A stretch of DNA of 64,000 bases from Gammaproteobacteria bacterium (GTDB lineage: Bacteria; Pseudomonadota; Gammaproteobacteria; Pseudomonadales; Azotimanducaceae): positions 124,001-188,000 of the forward strand of contig JAPOWH010000007.1 of NCBI GenBank assembly GCA_026707735.1. The letters run 5' to 3'. Shown one piece after another: positions 1 through 9,322 of the stretch. The notes under the pieces were generated by a model. The model did no database searches. It worked only from the letters and a program-made list of their open reading frames with translations, and was not told where the DNA came from. Position 1 is the stretch's first letter, and every line of letters begins with the position of its first letter. The position numbers were made by a program, and so were the translations under genes.

Positions 1-832
1 TCACCCATGATGCTACACCGCCTCGCCAATCCGCGCGATTTTCGTTTTCCACCGACCAGCGATCCAATTCTGTTTGCGCCTTGCCGCTGTCCAAGACATA
101 AACACTAACGCCACGAGGACCCGGCCTCTTGAACGAATCGGCGTGTATGGACACAAAGAGATGGGCGCGCTGACCCAACGCAATATTGCGACGGGTGACC
201 AATGGAACTTCATAGTCCCCGTCGCGCGTCATGATTACTTTGAATCCAGGCGCGCTCTCAAGCGCAGTTTTTGTGTGCCTTGCAATTGCTAGGTTTACGT
301 GCTTCTCGAACATCTTCGTAATGCCGATTGCACCTGGATCCTCACCGCCATGCCCCGCATCCAATACAACTACGACGTCCTCATGAGGCTCTGTGTCAGT
401 CGAACAGTCGTCGAGCACGAATTCGCTGGGCAGATCAATCACAAGACGGTGACCGTAGGGACCATATGGCTCAAGTTTGAAGACCGTGGGATCCACTTGA
501 TTCTTCAGATCTAGGACTACCCGATACTTTCCCTGACCGCTATCGGCATGTCGAACCCGCTTCAATACGCGACTGTCGATGTCGCCGATATCCAATCTTC
601 TCTGTAGCGAGGTGTTTTGCAGGTCTATGTAGATGCGTGGCGGTCCCTCAAGCGTTCCAAATGTGAACTCGGCTTCCTGCTCGAGATCAAGCACCACTCG
701 AGTGTTGTGTGGACCTTCATTCCAACGAACGCCCAAGAGCTCGTTCGCGTGAATCGGAATGGCAACCGCAAGACACAAAGCAGCCATAACGGATGCGCGC
801 GATAGAGTGCTAACACATGGAAGAGTATTCAT
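1..832 (-). CDS. amiB: N-acetylmuramoyl-L-alanine amidase (AmiB/AmiC type), C-terminus outside window
   Basis: Periplasmic zinc amidase that cuts the bond between MurNAc and the stem peptide during daughter-cell separation. Translating the minus strand from the ATG at 832 gives a signal peptide (about residues 1-25, ending near IHANE), an AMIN-like beta domain (about 26-140), and the start of the Amidase_3 domain with the zinc-binding LDAGHGGEDPGAIG motif, the EKHVNLAIA helix and SIHADSF. The reading frame runs off the left edge after about 277 residues, so the rest of the catalytic domain is not visible. The start overlaps the end of tsaE by 23 bases; nnr-tsaE-amiB is the classical gammaproteobacterial order, normally followed by mutL. 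AmiB or AmiC cannot be told apart from this part; synteny favours AmiB. Confidence 0.9.
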   Translation of the reverse strand, partial: MNTLPCVSTLSRASVMAALCLAVAIPIHANELLGVRWNEGPHNTRVVLDLEQEAEFTFGTLEGPPRIYIDLQNTSLQRRLDIGDIDSRVLKRVRHADSGQGKYRVVLDLKNQVDPTVFKLEPYGPYGHRLVIDLPSEFVLDDCSTDTEPHEDVVVVLDAGHGGEDPGAIGITKMFEKHVNLAIARHTKTALESAPGFKVIMTRDGDYEVPLVTRRNIALGQRAHLFVSIHADSFKRPGPRGVSVYVLDSGKAQTELDRWSVENENRADWRGGVASWV

Positions 833-1250
833 TGAAATAGCTTATGATTGCAATGCGTCCCTCTCTCTGGGTCGCCAATGAAATGACGACATTAGCAGGG
901 GGAAGCTGTCCACGTCCCTGTTCTGGCCACTCGACAAGCTGCAAGTGACTCAACTCCAGCTGTTCCAGCAATCCAATATAGTCCAATTCGCGAGAATTAT
1001 CAATACGGTATAGATCGATGTGCAAGACGTCCACGCCCCGCAGGCGATAGGGTTCGACGATCGTATAAGTGGGGCTTTTGACTGGCCCCTCGTGGCCCAA
1101 TGCTCTCAGCCATCCCCTAGCCAGCGTCGTCTTACCGGAGCCCAGTGGCCCTTGCAGATAGACAAGTCCCGTTGAAATCTTGCTCGCAAGAGAGGCCCCG
1201 AGTTGAAGTGTAGCCGCTTCATCGGCCAATTCGATCTGCTGTCGGCTCAT
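810..1250 (-). CDS. tsaE: tRNA threonylcarbamoyladenosine biosynthesis ATPase TsaE
   Basis: Small P-loop ATPase (146 residues, normal length) that works with TsaB and TsaD to put t6A at position 37 of ANN-decoding tRNAs in the cytoplasm. The Walker A motif GPLGSGKTTLARG lies near residues 34-46, followed by the family SPTYTIVEPY segment and a HIDLYRI stretch. It starts 6 bases after the nnr stop and its end overlaps the amidase start, so nnr-tsaE-amiB reads as one transcription unit. This family is easy to recognise and nothing unusual is seen. Confidence 0.95.
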   Translation of the reverse strand: MSRQQIELADEAATLQLGASLASKISTGLVYLQGPLGSGKTTLARGWLRALGHEGPVKSPTYTIVEPYRLRGVDVLHIDLYRIDNSRELDYIGLLEQLELSHLQLVEWPEQGRGQLPPANVVISLATQREGRIAIISYFNEYSSMC

Positions 1251-1256
1251 GCCGCA

Positions 1257-2720
1257 CTACACCAAATGACGAATGTTGTTAATCAAGTCGCCGGCGACTA
1301 CAGAACGATCCGCAAGCAATCTCGCCGCTTCGTTCCCAGCTCGGCAATGCACCGCTACGGCCGTCTTCGCTGCATCGACAGACGAGTCCAGCTGTGCATG
1401 TGCGGTCGCTACTATTCCCGTTAGGACATCGCCGCTTCCTGCGGTAGCAAGCGACGGATTCGAGCAGCGAACGAGCGCAATGAGCTCGCCTTTTTCAGCT
1501 ATGAGGCTACCAGCGCCTTTCAAAATGCCTATGCAACGCAACTCACGGGTTAGCCGTTCAATCGCGGCGGGACGGTTGCTTTGGATTTGGCTGCTCGTCA
1601 TTGACAACAGGTGCCCAGCTTCACCGGGATGGGGCGTCAGAATTGAGTCGGGAGGAAGGGAATGCTCTTTCAGCAACCGTAGTGCTCCAGCATCGACCAC
1701 GAGTCGACCAGGTCCCCTACTCAACACCCCCGCAAGCATGGACTGGCTCCAAGCACTTTCGCGCAATCCGGGTCCGACCGCAACGACGTCTGCACTCTCA
1801 ACCAATCCAGCAATGTCCTTTTCTGAGTCTGCACCCATGACCATGACTTCCGGACAACGTGCTAGAAATGCGCTAACGTGCTGTGGACGAGTTGCCGCGG
1901 TCACTAGACCAGCCCCTGTTCGAAGAGCAGCTTCTGCAGCAAGGATTGCAGCTCCACCGCTTCCCAGATCTCCACCAACAACAAGCACATGCCCGAGTTG
2001 GTTCTTGTGGCTCGAAGGTTTACGTTTCGGAAGACAATAATTCGATTTTTCGGGATCAATCAGTTCCAAGCCTGCTACTTGGTTGAACACGTCTTTGGGA
2101 ATTCCCAGCTCCGACAACTTCACATTTCCTGCGCAATCGACTCCGTCGCCAGTAAACAATCCACGTTTGGCTCCCACGAAAGTACAGGTGAGGTCAGCAA
2201 CAACCGGTTGCTCGCTCATGGCCTTTCCCGTACTTGCGTCAATTCCGCTCGGCAGGTCAAGGGCAAGGATCTTTCCGCCTCCACGGAGCATGCCGTGAAT
2301 GGCTTGCTGGTAGTTTGGTCGTGGCGGGCCAGAAGTCCCCGTGCCCAACAGCGCATCGACGAAGACATCGGCGGCGCAGTCTGTTGTAGCAGTGGGCTCC
2401 ACACCCTGATCCAGCATCCATTGCCACGCCCGTTTGGCATCACCAACCAGTCGGTCGGGATCCCCCACTTGCTGCAGCGCAACTTGGAATCCGCGCACCT
2501 TCGCCGTACCAGCCAGCACGTATCCATCGCCAGCGTTATTGCCAGACCCAGCGATCACCTTGATCGAACGTGCTTGAGGAAAGTGGCATTGCAACTGGTC
2601 CAACGCAAACCTGCCCGCACGATTCATCAGGTCAATGCCAGAAATTCCAAATTCTTCGATCGCCAATCGATCAAGCCGACGACACTCCTCGCCGGTGTAA
2701 ACTCGCTCAATAGCACTCAT
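1257..2720 (-). CDS. nnr: Bifunctional NAD(P)HX epimerase / ADP-dependent NAD(P)HX dehydratase
   Basis: Repairs hydrated NADH and NADPH: the N-terminal YjeF_N domain (about residues 1-215, with GSGNNAGDGYV) epimerises R-NAD(P)HX, and the C-terminal ribokinase-like domain (about 230-487, with LTPHPGEAGHL and ATAGSGDVLTGIVA) dehydrates the S form using ADP. At 487 residues it is a full-length fusion of E. coli Nnr/YjeF type. It is the first gene of the nnr-tsaE-amiB unit and is divergent from queG; only 17 bases separate the two start codons, so at least one promoter must lie inside the opposite gene. A 255-residue open frame on the other strand is its shadow. Confidence 0.95.
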   Translation of the reverse strand: MSAIERVYTGEECRRLDRLAIEEFGISGIDLMNRAGRFALDQLQCHFPQARSIKVIAGSGNNAGDGYVLAGTAKVRGFQVALQQVGDPDRLVGDAKRAWQWMLDQGVEPTATTDCAADVFVDALLGTGTSGPPRPNYQQAIHGMLRGGGKILALDLPSGIDASTGKAMSEQPVVADLTCTFVGAKRGLFTGDGVDCAGNVKLSELGIPKDVFNQVAGLELIDPEKSNYCLPKRKPSSHKNQLGHVLVVGGDLGSGGAAILAAEAALRTGAGLVTAATRPQHVSAFLARCPEVMVMGADSEKDIAGLVESADVVAVGPGLRESAWSQSMLAGVLSRGPGRLVVDAGALRLLKEHSLPPDSILTPHPGEAGHLLSMTSSQIQSNRPAAIERLTRELRCIGILKGAGSLIAEKGELIALVRCSNPSLATAGSGDVLTGIVATAHAQLDSSVDAAKTAVAVHCRAGNEAARLLADRSVVAGDLINNIRHLV

Positions 2721-2737
2721 GCTTCAAATTCTATTTG

Positions 2738-3796
2738 ATGGACTTGCAAGCGGTTTCTAGGGATATTCGCACTTGGGCAACCGAACTTGGGTTCGATGAG
2801 ATCGGCATTGCGGATGTCGACCTCTCAGCCGTTTCCCCTGACTACAGGGAATGGCTAAAACGCAACTTCCACGGGGAGATGCACTACATGGCCCGAAACG
2901 TCGAAAAAAGACTATCGCCCAACCGTTTGCTGCCTGGTACCGTACGTGTAGTCAGTGCAAGAATGAGCTATGCACCGCCAACCGCTCCCATTGCGCAATC
3001 AGACCCGTCACTTGCTTGCATTTCGCGCTATGCGCTGGGTCGGGACTACCACAAGGTATTGCGACGCAAACTAGCCAAATTGGCGAAGAAGATTGCGGAT
3101 GCGGCTGGTGGCAGTCATCGAGCCTTCGTTGATTCCGCCCCGGTACTGGAAAAGCCGCTAGCGGAAAAGGCCGGTTTAGGGTGGGTGGGAAAGAACACGT
3201 TGCTACTGAGTCCGGATGTCGGATCGTATTTCTTTCTAGGAGAGATTTTCACGGACCTGCCGCTGCCAGTGACAAGCAACAAGGTCGAGCCTCTATGTGG
3301 TGCGTGCAAGGCATGCATCAACATTTGCCCAACGGGGGCTCTAGTCGAACCAGGTAAGTTGGACGCTCGAAAATGCATTTCCTACCTTACGATCGAACTA
3401 AAGGGCTCTATTCCCATCGAACTTCGGCCATTTGTTGGCAATCGCGTCTTCGGATGCGACGATTGCCAGCTCATCTGTCCGTGGAATCGTTTTGCACCTG
3501 CTACGCAAGAACGAGACTTTGCAGTCAGACACAACTTAGACAGGATGCCAATTGCCGACCTCCTATCGTGGTCAGAGCATGAGTTTCTCGAGCGTACAGC
3601 CGGCATGGCTTTGCGTCGGGTGAACTATAGCCAATGGACGCGCAATCTTGCGGTTGCTGCAGGCAATGCTCCTTTTGACAAGACATTGGTCGCCAATCTG
3701 CAAACCAAGCGACAAGAAATGAATGATAGAAATGATTCCATGTGCATCGAACACATCGACTGGGCCCTAGAGAGACTGCTCAGCCAAAATCGCTAG
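2738..3796 (+). CDS. queG: Epoxyqueuosine reductase QueG
   Basis: Cobalamin- and Fe-S-dependent enzyme that reduces epoxyqueuosine to queuosine in tRNA, the last step of Q synthesis. Two 4Fe-4S motifs are visible in the order [14 protein letters not shown] and [11 protein letters not shown] (about residues 188-250), followed by the family's C-terminal HEAT-like part. The conserved QueG segment [16 protein letters not shown] precedes them. An in-frame TTG at 2735 directly precedes the ATG at 2738; I take the ATG. The gene overlaps the end of orn by 17 bases (convergent) and is divergent from nnr, an arrangement seen in many gammaproteobacteria. Confidence 0.95.
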   Translation: MDLQAVSRDIRTWATELGFDEIGIADVDLSAVSPDYREWLKRNFHGEMHYMARNVEKRLSPNRLLPGTVRVVSARMSYAPPTAPIAQSDPSLACISRYALGRDYHKVLRRKLAKLAKKIADAAGGSHRAFVDSAPVLEKPLAEKAGLGWVGKNTLLLSPDVGSYFFLGEIFTDLPLPVTSNKVEPLCGACKACINICPTGALVEPGKLDARKCISYLTIELKGSIPIELRPFVGNRVFGCDDCQLICPWNRFAPATQERDFAVRHNLDRMPIADLLSWSEHEFLERTAGMALRRVNYSQWTRNLAVAAGNAPFDKTLVANLQTKRQEMNDRNDSMCIEHIDWALERLLSQNR

Positions 3797-4325
3797 CAAC
3801 GAACTTCTGTCGATACAGCCGAAGTTCGGCTATTGACTCCTTGATGTCCTCCAAGGCCCGATGCTTTTGAGCTTTGTGCAGCTCCTTGTAGATGGGCGGA
3901 GCCCATCGACGAACCAGCTCCTTTAGTGAACTGACATCAATGATTCGATAGTGGAGATAGTCCTCCAAGGTAGGCATGTAGTGCTTTAGAAACCGCCGGT
4001 CCTGCCAAACCGAATTGCCGCACAGCGGAGACTCCCCTTTTTTTGAGTGTCGCGAAACCAGATCCAGTGTGACAGCTTCCGCTTCCTCCAGCGAACTCTC
4101 AGAGGAACGCACTCGATCCAGCAATCCAGATGCAGTGTGGTGCTCAAGATTCCAGTCGTCCATTCGCGCCAAGCATTCCTCGGATTGAGCAACCACGACT
4201 GACATGCCCTCGTCGAGGACGTTCAAGTTCGAGTCCGTGACTATGGTGGCGATCTCAAGGATGACATCCTGGTCTGGATCCAGCCCCGTCATTTCCAAGT
4301 CGATCCAAGTCAAGTTCGAATGCAT
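3780..4325 (-). CDS. orn: Oligoribonuclease
   Basis: DEDDh 3'-5' exonuclease that degrades di- to pentanucleotides left by other RNases. The Exo I motif [11 protein letters not shown] is at the N-terminus, the Exo II region [10 protein letters not shown] follows, and the C-terminal [11 protein letters not shown] carries the DEDDh His and last Asp. The ATG at 4325 has GGAGAG a few bases upstream and leaves a protein of 181 residues, the usual size. A TTG four codons further upstream is also open but less likely. Convergent with queG. Confidence 0.95.
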   Translation of the reverse strand: MHSNLTWIDLEMTGLDPDQDVILEIATIVTDSNLNVLDEGMSVVVAQSEECLARMDDWNLEHHTASGLLDRVRSSESSLEEAEAVTLDLVSRHSKKGESPLCGNSVWQDRRFLKHYMPTLEDYLHYRIIDVSSLKELVRRWAPPIYKELHKAQKHRALEDIKESIAELRLYRQKFVASDFG

Positions 4326-4432
4326 GTCTCTCTCCAAACGGCTCCGTTCCCTTGAACGCAGCGATTCGCATATCCATTATGGACGCCGAATCCTCCAAAG
4401 ACCAAGAGCATAGGGGTAGGCGGCCAACAAGA

Positions 4433-5359
4433 CTAGGCTAGGCCATCGGGAAACGTCATTACCTCCCGGATGTTGTCCCGTCCCAACGCCAATGCAATCA
4501 ATCGATCGAGCCCAACGGCCACCCCCGCACAACTGGGTAGTCCATGCTTCATTGCAGCAAGCAATCGGGGATCGGGTTCTATGGGCGGCCGCGCCAACTC
4601 AACACGTTTCCTATTGTCCATTTCGATGCGTCGGGCCAGTTCACCCCCGTCCAAGAGTTCGTAATACCCGTTAGCAATTTCGACCCCCGTAACAATCAGC
4701 TCGAATCGATCAGCTACTTCGAGACCGTCCACCGACACAGTACGCGACAAAGCAGCGGACTCCTGCGGAAAGTTAACCACAAATACGCGTTCGGCATCGC
4801 ATTGGCGAATGGCTTCGGAGTAGAGAAAATCCAGAATCTCCTGTTCACCGAAACCGCCCTGATAGCCGTGTTCGGTGGCTATATCACTCAGACTATCGTT
4901 AGATTCATGGAACACATCGACATGAAATCGTTCGCGCATGAGAGATTGAAAGCTGATTGTCTGGTAGGAGCACTCGCCGAGTACAAGATTGACTAATTCA
5001 GACGTCTCACACCGTAATTGTTCAGCATCGTAGCCTAAGCGATACCACTCTAGCATCGCGAACTCAGGATTGTGCCGCTTTCCAATCTCGCCCTTGCGAA
5101 ACACCGGACCGATTTGATAACACGAAGGAGCACCGGCGGCCAACAAGCGCTTCATGAAGTATTCGGGCGAAGTCTGAAGAAAACCTCCATTTGCCCGAAT
5201 CGATTCCACATGTACATCCGAAACGGTGTGCGAACCAAGAATTGGAGTGTGGACTTCAATGACTTGGCGGTTGTGAAAAAACTCGCGAATCTGCCAAACT
5301 AGAGCGGCCCGTTCACGTAGCGTCTGCGGATCGATAGCAGGACGCCATTCTGCTGTCAT
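4433..5359 (-). CDS. epmA: Elongation factor P--(R)-beta-lysine ligase EpmA
   Basis: Truncated lysyl-tRNA-synthetase paralogue that joins (R)-beta-lysine to the conserved lysine of EF-P instead of charging tRNA. At 308 residues it has only the class II catalytic core, with no anticodon-binding domain. Class II motifs are visible: [20 protein letters not shown] (motif 2) and [16 protein letters not shown] (motif 3). The start codon overlaps the efp stop by four bases (ATGA), which ties its translation to that of its own substrate. epmB, which makes the beta-lysine, is divergent on the other side of efp. Confidence 0.95.
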   Translation of the reverse strand: MTAEWRPAIDPQTLRERAALVWQIREFFHNRQVIEVHTPILGSHTVSDVHVESIRANGGFLQTSPEYFMKRLLAAGAPSCYQIGPVFRKGEIGKRHNPEFAMLEWYRLGYDAEQLRCETSELVNLVLGECSYQTISFQSLMRERFHVDVFHESNDSLSDIATEHGYQGGFGEQEILDFLYSEAIRQCDAERVFVVNFPQESAALSRTVSVDGLEVADRFELIVTGVEIANGYYELLDGGELARRIEMDNRKRVELARPPIEPDPRLLAAMKHGLPSCAGVAVGLDRLIALALGRDNIREVMTFPDGLA

Positions 5360-5931
5360 GGATCCTTGCTTCGACTCACATACTCACCAGTACGCGTGTC
5401 AACACGAACAACTTCGCCAACGTTAATGAACAATGGCACTCTAATGGTCACTCCTGTAGACAGGGTAGCGGGCTTTGCGCCTCCGGCGACTGTGTCGCCT
5501 CTTATGTTGGGTTCGGTATCTTTGACTTCAAGATCTACGAAATTGGGCGGAACAACAGAAATTGGCTTGTCTTCCCAAAGAGTCACCGTGCATTTGTTCT
5601 GTTCCATTAGCCACCGCTTAGCGTCTCCTACTACTGCCGCATTTGCGCTTACTTGGTCGTAGGTGTCGTCCATGCGCATGAAATGCCACTCTGTCCCGTC
5701 CGTGTAGAGATACTCCATCTCTAGTTCGACTACGTCTGCAGACTGCAACGATTCGCCACTGCGAAGCGTCCGGTCCCATACTCTTCCGGTTAGCAGATTG
5801 CGGAATTTGGCCCGTGTGAATGCCTGACCCTTACCGGGCTTGACAAATTCCGCTTCGAGAATCGCGCAAGGCTCACCCTCAAGCATGACCTTGAGTCCGC
5901 TGCGAAACTCGTTTGTAGAATAGCTCGGCAT
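5356..5931 (-). CDS. efp: Translation elongation factor P
   Basis: EF-P binds between the P and E sites and helps ribosomes through polyproline stretches. It has the normal three-domain structure (191 residues). The modified lysine is present at residue 34 inside VKPGKGQAF, which fits the EpmA/EpmB beta-lysylation pathway; it is not the Arg of rhamnosylated EF-P. The gene is followed by overlapping epmA and is divergent from epmB. The region between the two start codons is only 24 bases, so promoter elements must overlap coding sequence. Confidence 0.96.
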   Translation of the reverse strand: MPSYSTNEFRSGLKVMLEGEPCAILEAEFVKPGKGQAFTRAKFRNLLTGRVWDRTLRSGESLQSADVVELEMEYLYTDGTEWHFMRMDDTYDQVSANAAVVGDAKRWLMEQNKCTVTLWEDKPISVVPPNFVDLEVKDTEPNIRGDTVAGGAKPATLSTGVTIRVPLFINVGEVVRVDTRTGEYVSRSKDP

Positions 5932-5955
5932 TTGAGGCGTCCTCGGTGTTGGCTA

Positions 5956-6951
5956 ATGATACTTTCCGCTCCGTTGCCTTGGCGGGATGACGAATGGAAA
6001 GTTATTCTTCGCAAGGCAATCCGGGATGCAGACTCTCTTAGAGAAGCGCTGCAATTGAAGAGCGAGGAAGTCAATTGGATTGACGACACACATTTCCCCG
6101 TTCTCGTACCACAGCCTTACCTCTCACGCATTGAACGAGGAAATCCATCAGATCCGCTTCTCCTCCAAGTTGCTCCCTCTGTTCAAGAGCAGGTTTCCCT
6201 AGGGGACTACACCAGGGATCCATTGAATGAACAAGATTGCGAGATTGAACCTGGCACTCTCCAAAAATACCGTGGCAGAGTTCTGCACATAGCAACGTCT
6301 GCATGCCCGATCCATTGCCGATACTGTTTTCGCCGGCACTATCCCTACCACAATGCTCGAAATGGAGCACTTAACTCCCTGCTTGATTACATTCGAACGG
6401 ACGAGTCAATCGTTGAGGTAATTCTTTCGGGTGGTGACCCCCTGACACTTGCTGATTCGGCCATCAAGGCGCTAATCTCGAAAATTGAAGGCGTCCACCA
6501 TGTGAAGATCTTGCGCATTCACTCTCGGTTTAGCGTTGTGATTCCACAGCGCATCACCGAAGGTCTTTTACGTTTGCTACGCGATACGCGGCTTAGGACC
6601 GTCCTAGTTACCCATATCAACCACCCCAATGAAATCGACGAAACGGTTCGCATCGCGACCCATGCGCTTCGCGACTCAAACGTGATGCTCTTGAACCAAA
6701 GCGTTCTCTTGAAAAACGTCAACGATTCCAGTAGTGTGCTTGCCCGTCTGTCCCAAAAACTGTTCGACATTGGTGTGAGCCCCTACTATCTTCATATGTT
6801 GGACAAAGTAGAAGGTTCTGCACACTTCGACACTCCAGAAGTAGAGGCTCGGGAACTCCATCGTGAGTTACAGATGGAACTACCGGGATATCTAGTCCCG
6901 CGCTTGGTGCGAGAAGTTCCTGGCAGCGGCGGAAAGACGATTATTGGCTAG
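5956..6951 (+). CDS. epmB: EF-P lysine 2,3-aminomutase EpmB (radical SAM)
   Basis: Converts (S)-lysine to (R)-beta-lysine for EF-P modification, using PLP and a radical-SAM 4Fe-4S cluster. The cluster motif CPIHCRYCFRRHYPY (CxxxCxxC) lies near residue 107 and the SAM-binding ILSGGDPL follows. I choose the ATG at 5956 (MILSAPLPWRDDEW); the frame also stays open to a TTG at 5932, immediately next to the efp start. The length of about 331 residues matches E. coli EpmB. With efp and epmA this makes a complete beta-lysylation locus; EpmC (hydroxylation) is not seen here. Confidence 0.94.
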   Translation: MILSAPLPWRDDEWKVILRKAIRDADSLREALQLKSEEVNWIDDTHFPVLVPQPYLSRIERGNPSDPLLLQVAPSVQEQVSLGDYTRDPLNEQDCEIEPGTLQKYRGRVLHIATSACPIHCRYCFRRHYPYHNARNGALNSLLDYIRTDESIVEVILSGGDPLTLADSAIKALISKIEGVHHVKILRIHSRFSVVIPQRITEGLLRLLRDTRLRTVLVTHINHPNEIDETVRIATHALRDSNVMLLNQSVLLKNVNDSSSVLARLSQKLFDIGVSPYYLHMLDKVEGSAHFDTPEVEARELHRELQMELPGYLVPRLVREVPGSGGKTIIG

Positions 6952-7004
6952 ACAGCTAGCTAGGGAATGGATACAGAATCAGCTGAGGCGGCGGACGGAG
7001 ACAG

Positions 7005-9008
7005 TCAAACCATCTCTGGCAGAGGGTTGAGCACCTTCTTTACCCGGAACTTGAACCGTTTGTTGGGACGCAACTTGGGAAAGGGGTCAATCTTGAGCTT
7101 GTAGTTCTTTGGAACCATTTCCAATTCCAAGTGATGAACAAACAAGAGCACGTCCAGGCTCAACTGAAGCTCAACAAATCGCTGACCCAGACAAGTGTGT
7201 GTGCCCACACCAAATGGCCGGTACGCTCCTGGCTTCTTGTGTTCGTTTCTTGGGGGCAAGTACCGGTCTATGTCAAACTTCAACGGATCCTTGAAGTTCT
7301 CGTCTAGATAGTGAGAGGCCGTGTAAGCCAGAAGGCAGTCCGTTCCAGCTGGCACTTCGTAACCCTCTATGATCTCGGCGTTCATGACATGTCGATTGTG
7401 CACTGGAATCACGCAATACATGCGCATGACCTCCATGACGAAGCGGAGAGCCACATCTATATTGACATCTCGAAGCATGTCATGCGTCGGATAGCCATCC
7501 TTGAATACACGAGCCGCTTCCTCCCGCAATTGCTCGACAATTTCGGGTTCCGTTAGAAGCGAATAGACACCGAAGCTAAGAGCCGCACCACAATAGTGTC
7601 CAGCAATCAGGGCAGCGATGAAGCTAAACCCAATGTCCGTTTCCGGCAAGTATTGGGGATCATCGGCATGCAGGTCTAGTATGTCGTCGACAAAGTCTCG
7701 GCGTTTGCCTTCACGAAGCGCGGGCGAGTGAGTGCTGTGTATGGTTGCATACAACTCTAGCAGCCGTTGCCGTTTCTTATTCATTCTTGGAGTACGAGTC
7801 ATGAATTTTGGCAGGATCTTGTAGATGTTTACAAGCAGTGCTCGAGTCTCCAACTCGTAAAGATCGTCGAAATATCCAGTAATGTCGCTGCTGGTCGAGA
7901 GTCTGCTGATTTGTTCGCCCACCATGGTTTGACACACGTACTCTCCAGCCAATACGTCGCCCTTAGCCCACTCGGTTGCGTGCTTTCCAAAAACTTGAAA
8001 TAGCTCTTCAACTCGATCCTCTACCACGACCCTGGCAGTGCCGTCACGCATGACTTTGCGCATTCGGTAGTGCTCGGCGCCATCCATGCTTGCAACCGAA
8101 CGACTTACACCCCAGTCCTTCTGAAAATCCTCCAAATACTCCTTGCAACGGAGAAACAGTCGGCCGCGACGATGCACCATCGCGTTCAACTCGGCTCCGC
8201 TAAGCACATATGCATTTCTGCCAGGAGCATCTAAGCGTGCTATCGGCCCCAATTTCTCGTGTTGCTCCGCGAAGAAAAGCGTCAAGTTCCCTGACCAAAC
8301 GGCACGTGAGGTTAAAAAGTCCCAAAGCTTTATCCGGGGAGGATTCCGTCGAGGAGCAACCTTAGCTGTAACTGGAGATTTGAAGGTCGCTTGCACTGCC
8401 ACCGCAAGAGATTGGCCTATGAGATCCATACGGGCCAACAGCTCAATGCGCTCTTGTACTTGCTCGTACTCTTCGTTTTCCAATAGCGACGAAAAAATTT
8501 CGCAGGAATTGAGCAGAGATATGATGGAAATTTCCCGAGGATCCGGTATTTCATCACTGTGAATGATGTTGTAGATGTGTCGCTTCACATCGTGAAAAGT
8601 ATCTTCCGAGCCTGCCTCTTTGGATTTCTTCTTTCGCGACAGGACCCAGAACCCGGCTTCATCGACCTCCAAAATACCGCGATTGCTTAGGCGGTCCAAC
8701 GAGTTCTGCATCAGCTCTTCGGCGCCTAGAGCTATCTTTTCCACCCAGAACTGAACTGACCGTCCGGTATCCTTGGAAGCGGCAATTTCAGACAATGCCG
8801 GGTCAAGCAAATCGTCGCCCAAGGGCGTTGAATCCAAAAGCACGAGCGACTTAAGATCAGTGTCGATTCGATTTGCCAGCGCCAAGTCCATGAGCACCGC
8901 GCCCGCCGCGACGCACGACATGCGCCAATGGGAGAGGGGCTCAAAATACCCGGTGTCCTCATTGAGCAACATCAACGTCACTTCTTCAAGGAATGTAATC
9001 TGAGACAT
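7005..9008 (-). CDS. GPP34 (GOLPH3/Vps74-like) domain - cytochrome P450 fusion
   Basis: A 667-residue protein made of two recognisable parts. Residues about 3-210 match the GPP34 fold of eukaryotic GOLPH3/Vps74: ITFLEEVTLMLLNEDTGYF, then AGAVLMDLALANRI, then DDLLDPALSEI, and at the end ALLARMDL with a final hydrophobic helix. Residues about 225-655 are a P450: ExxR in the K helix (MEVMRMY), the heme loop FGVGTHTCLGQ with its Cys near residue 606, and an I helix reading IAGHYCGAAL. GPP34 proteins bind acidic phosphoinositides or membranes in eukaryotes, so I infer that this domain places the P450 on the membrane. The I helix lacks the usual acid-Thr pair. The substrate is unknown; the I helix is nearest in pattern to CYP51 (AGxxxS). 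The gene is divergent from the small ORF and Rieske pair. GGGG lies just upstream of the ATG. Confidence 0.88.
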   Translation of the reverse strand: MSQITFLEEVTLMLLNEDTGYFEPLSHWRMSCVAAGAVLMDLALANRIDTDLKSLVLLDSTPLGDDLLDPALSEIAASKDTGRSVQFWVEKIALGAEELMQNSLDRLSNRGILEVDEAGFWVLSRKKKSKEAGSEDTFHDVKRHIYNIIHSDEIPDPREISIISLLNSCEIFSSLLENEEYEQVQERIELLARMDLIGQSLAVAVQATFKSPVTAKVAPRRNPPRIKLWDFLTSRAVWSGNLTLFFAEQHEKLGPIARLDAPGRNAYVLSGAELNAMVHRRGRLFLRCKEYLEDFQKDWGVSRSVASMDGAEHYRMRKVMRDGTARVVVEDRVEELFQVFGKHATEWAKGDVLAGEYVCQTMVGEQISRLSTSSDITGYFDDLYELETRALLVNIYKILPKFMTRTPRMNKKRQRLLELYATIHSTHSPALREGKRRDFVDDILDLHADDPQYLPETDIGFSFIAALIAGHYCGAALSFGVYSLLTEPEIVEQLREEAARVFKDGYPTHDMLRDVNIDVALRFVMEVMRMYCVIPVHNRHVMNAEIIEGYEVPAGTDCLLAYTASHYLDENFKDPLKFDIDRYLPPRNEHKKPGAYRPFGVGTHTCLGQRFVELQLSLDVLLFVHHLELEMVPKNYKLKIDPFPKLRPNKRFKFRVKKVLNPLPEMV

Positions 9009-9322
9009 ATCGTTGCCCCGTAGCGGGCGATGCTAGCTGTTGAACCTCAAGAGCACGAATCGTCTCTCATTTGACAAGTACTCGGACATCGAAGAATCCT
9101 TAAGCGCCACCTTCAGCTTGTCTGCTGCGGGACTTTTGTATGGCAATTTCTGGCATAGATAGCAAACTAACATAAGCTAGTGTACTAGCAAATGCATTGA
9201 ATCGACATGCAGTCCAATCCGTATGAGTTGCGAGTGCTTCAATATCAGAGGACTAGATTCTGGTAGCCCAGTCCATTCCAATCAGATAATTTTTGATCGT
9301 GCAATGGATGTCAATTTGACAA
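9009..9322. promoter_or_regulatory. Divergent intergenic region between the P450 fusion and the Rieske operon
   Basis: These 314 bases separate two divergent units and must carry promoters for both. No RNA gene or extra ORF is recognised. The only clear structure is a 14-base inverted repeat at 9176-9189, listed separately. The stretch is visibly richer in A and T than its flanking genes. Confidence 0.5.
9176..9189. promoter_or_regulatory. Candidate operator: GCTAGT-GT-ACTAGC inverted repeat
   Basis: A perfect 6-2-6 inverted repeat in the middle of the divergent promoter region. Its size and place would suit a dimeric repressor such as a TetR-family protein. No regulator gene is adjacent, so the assignment is only from symmetry and position. 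Confidence 0.35.

Noticed and set aside
1273-2040. 255-codon open frame on the plus strand
   Set aside because: It lies wholly opposite nnr, which has both complete domains; the plus-strand product has no family motif and low-complexity composition.
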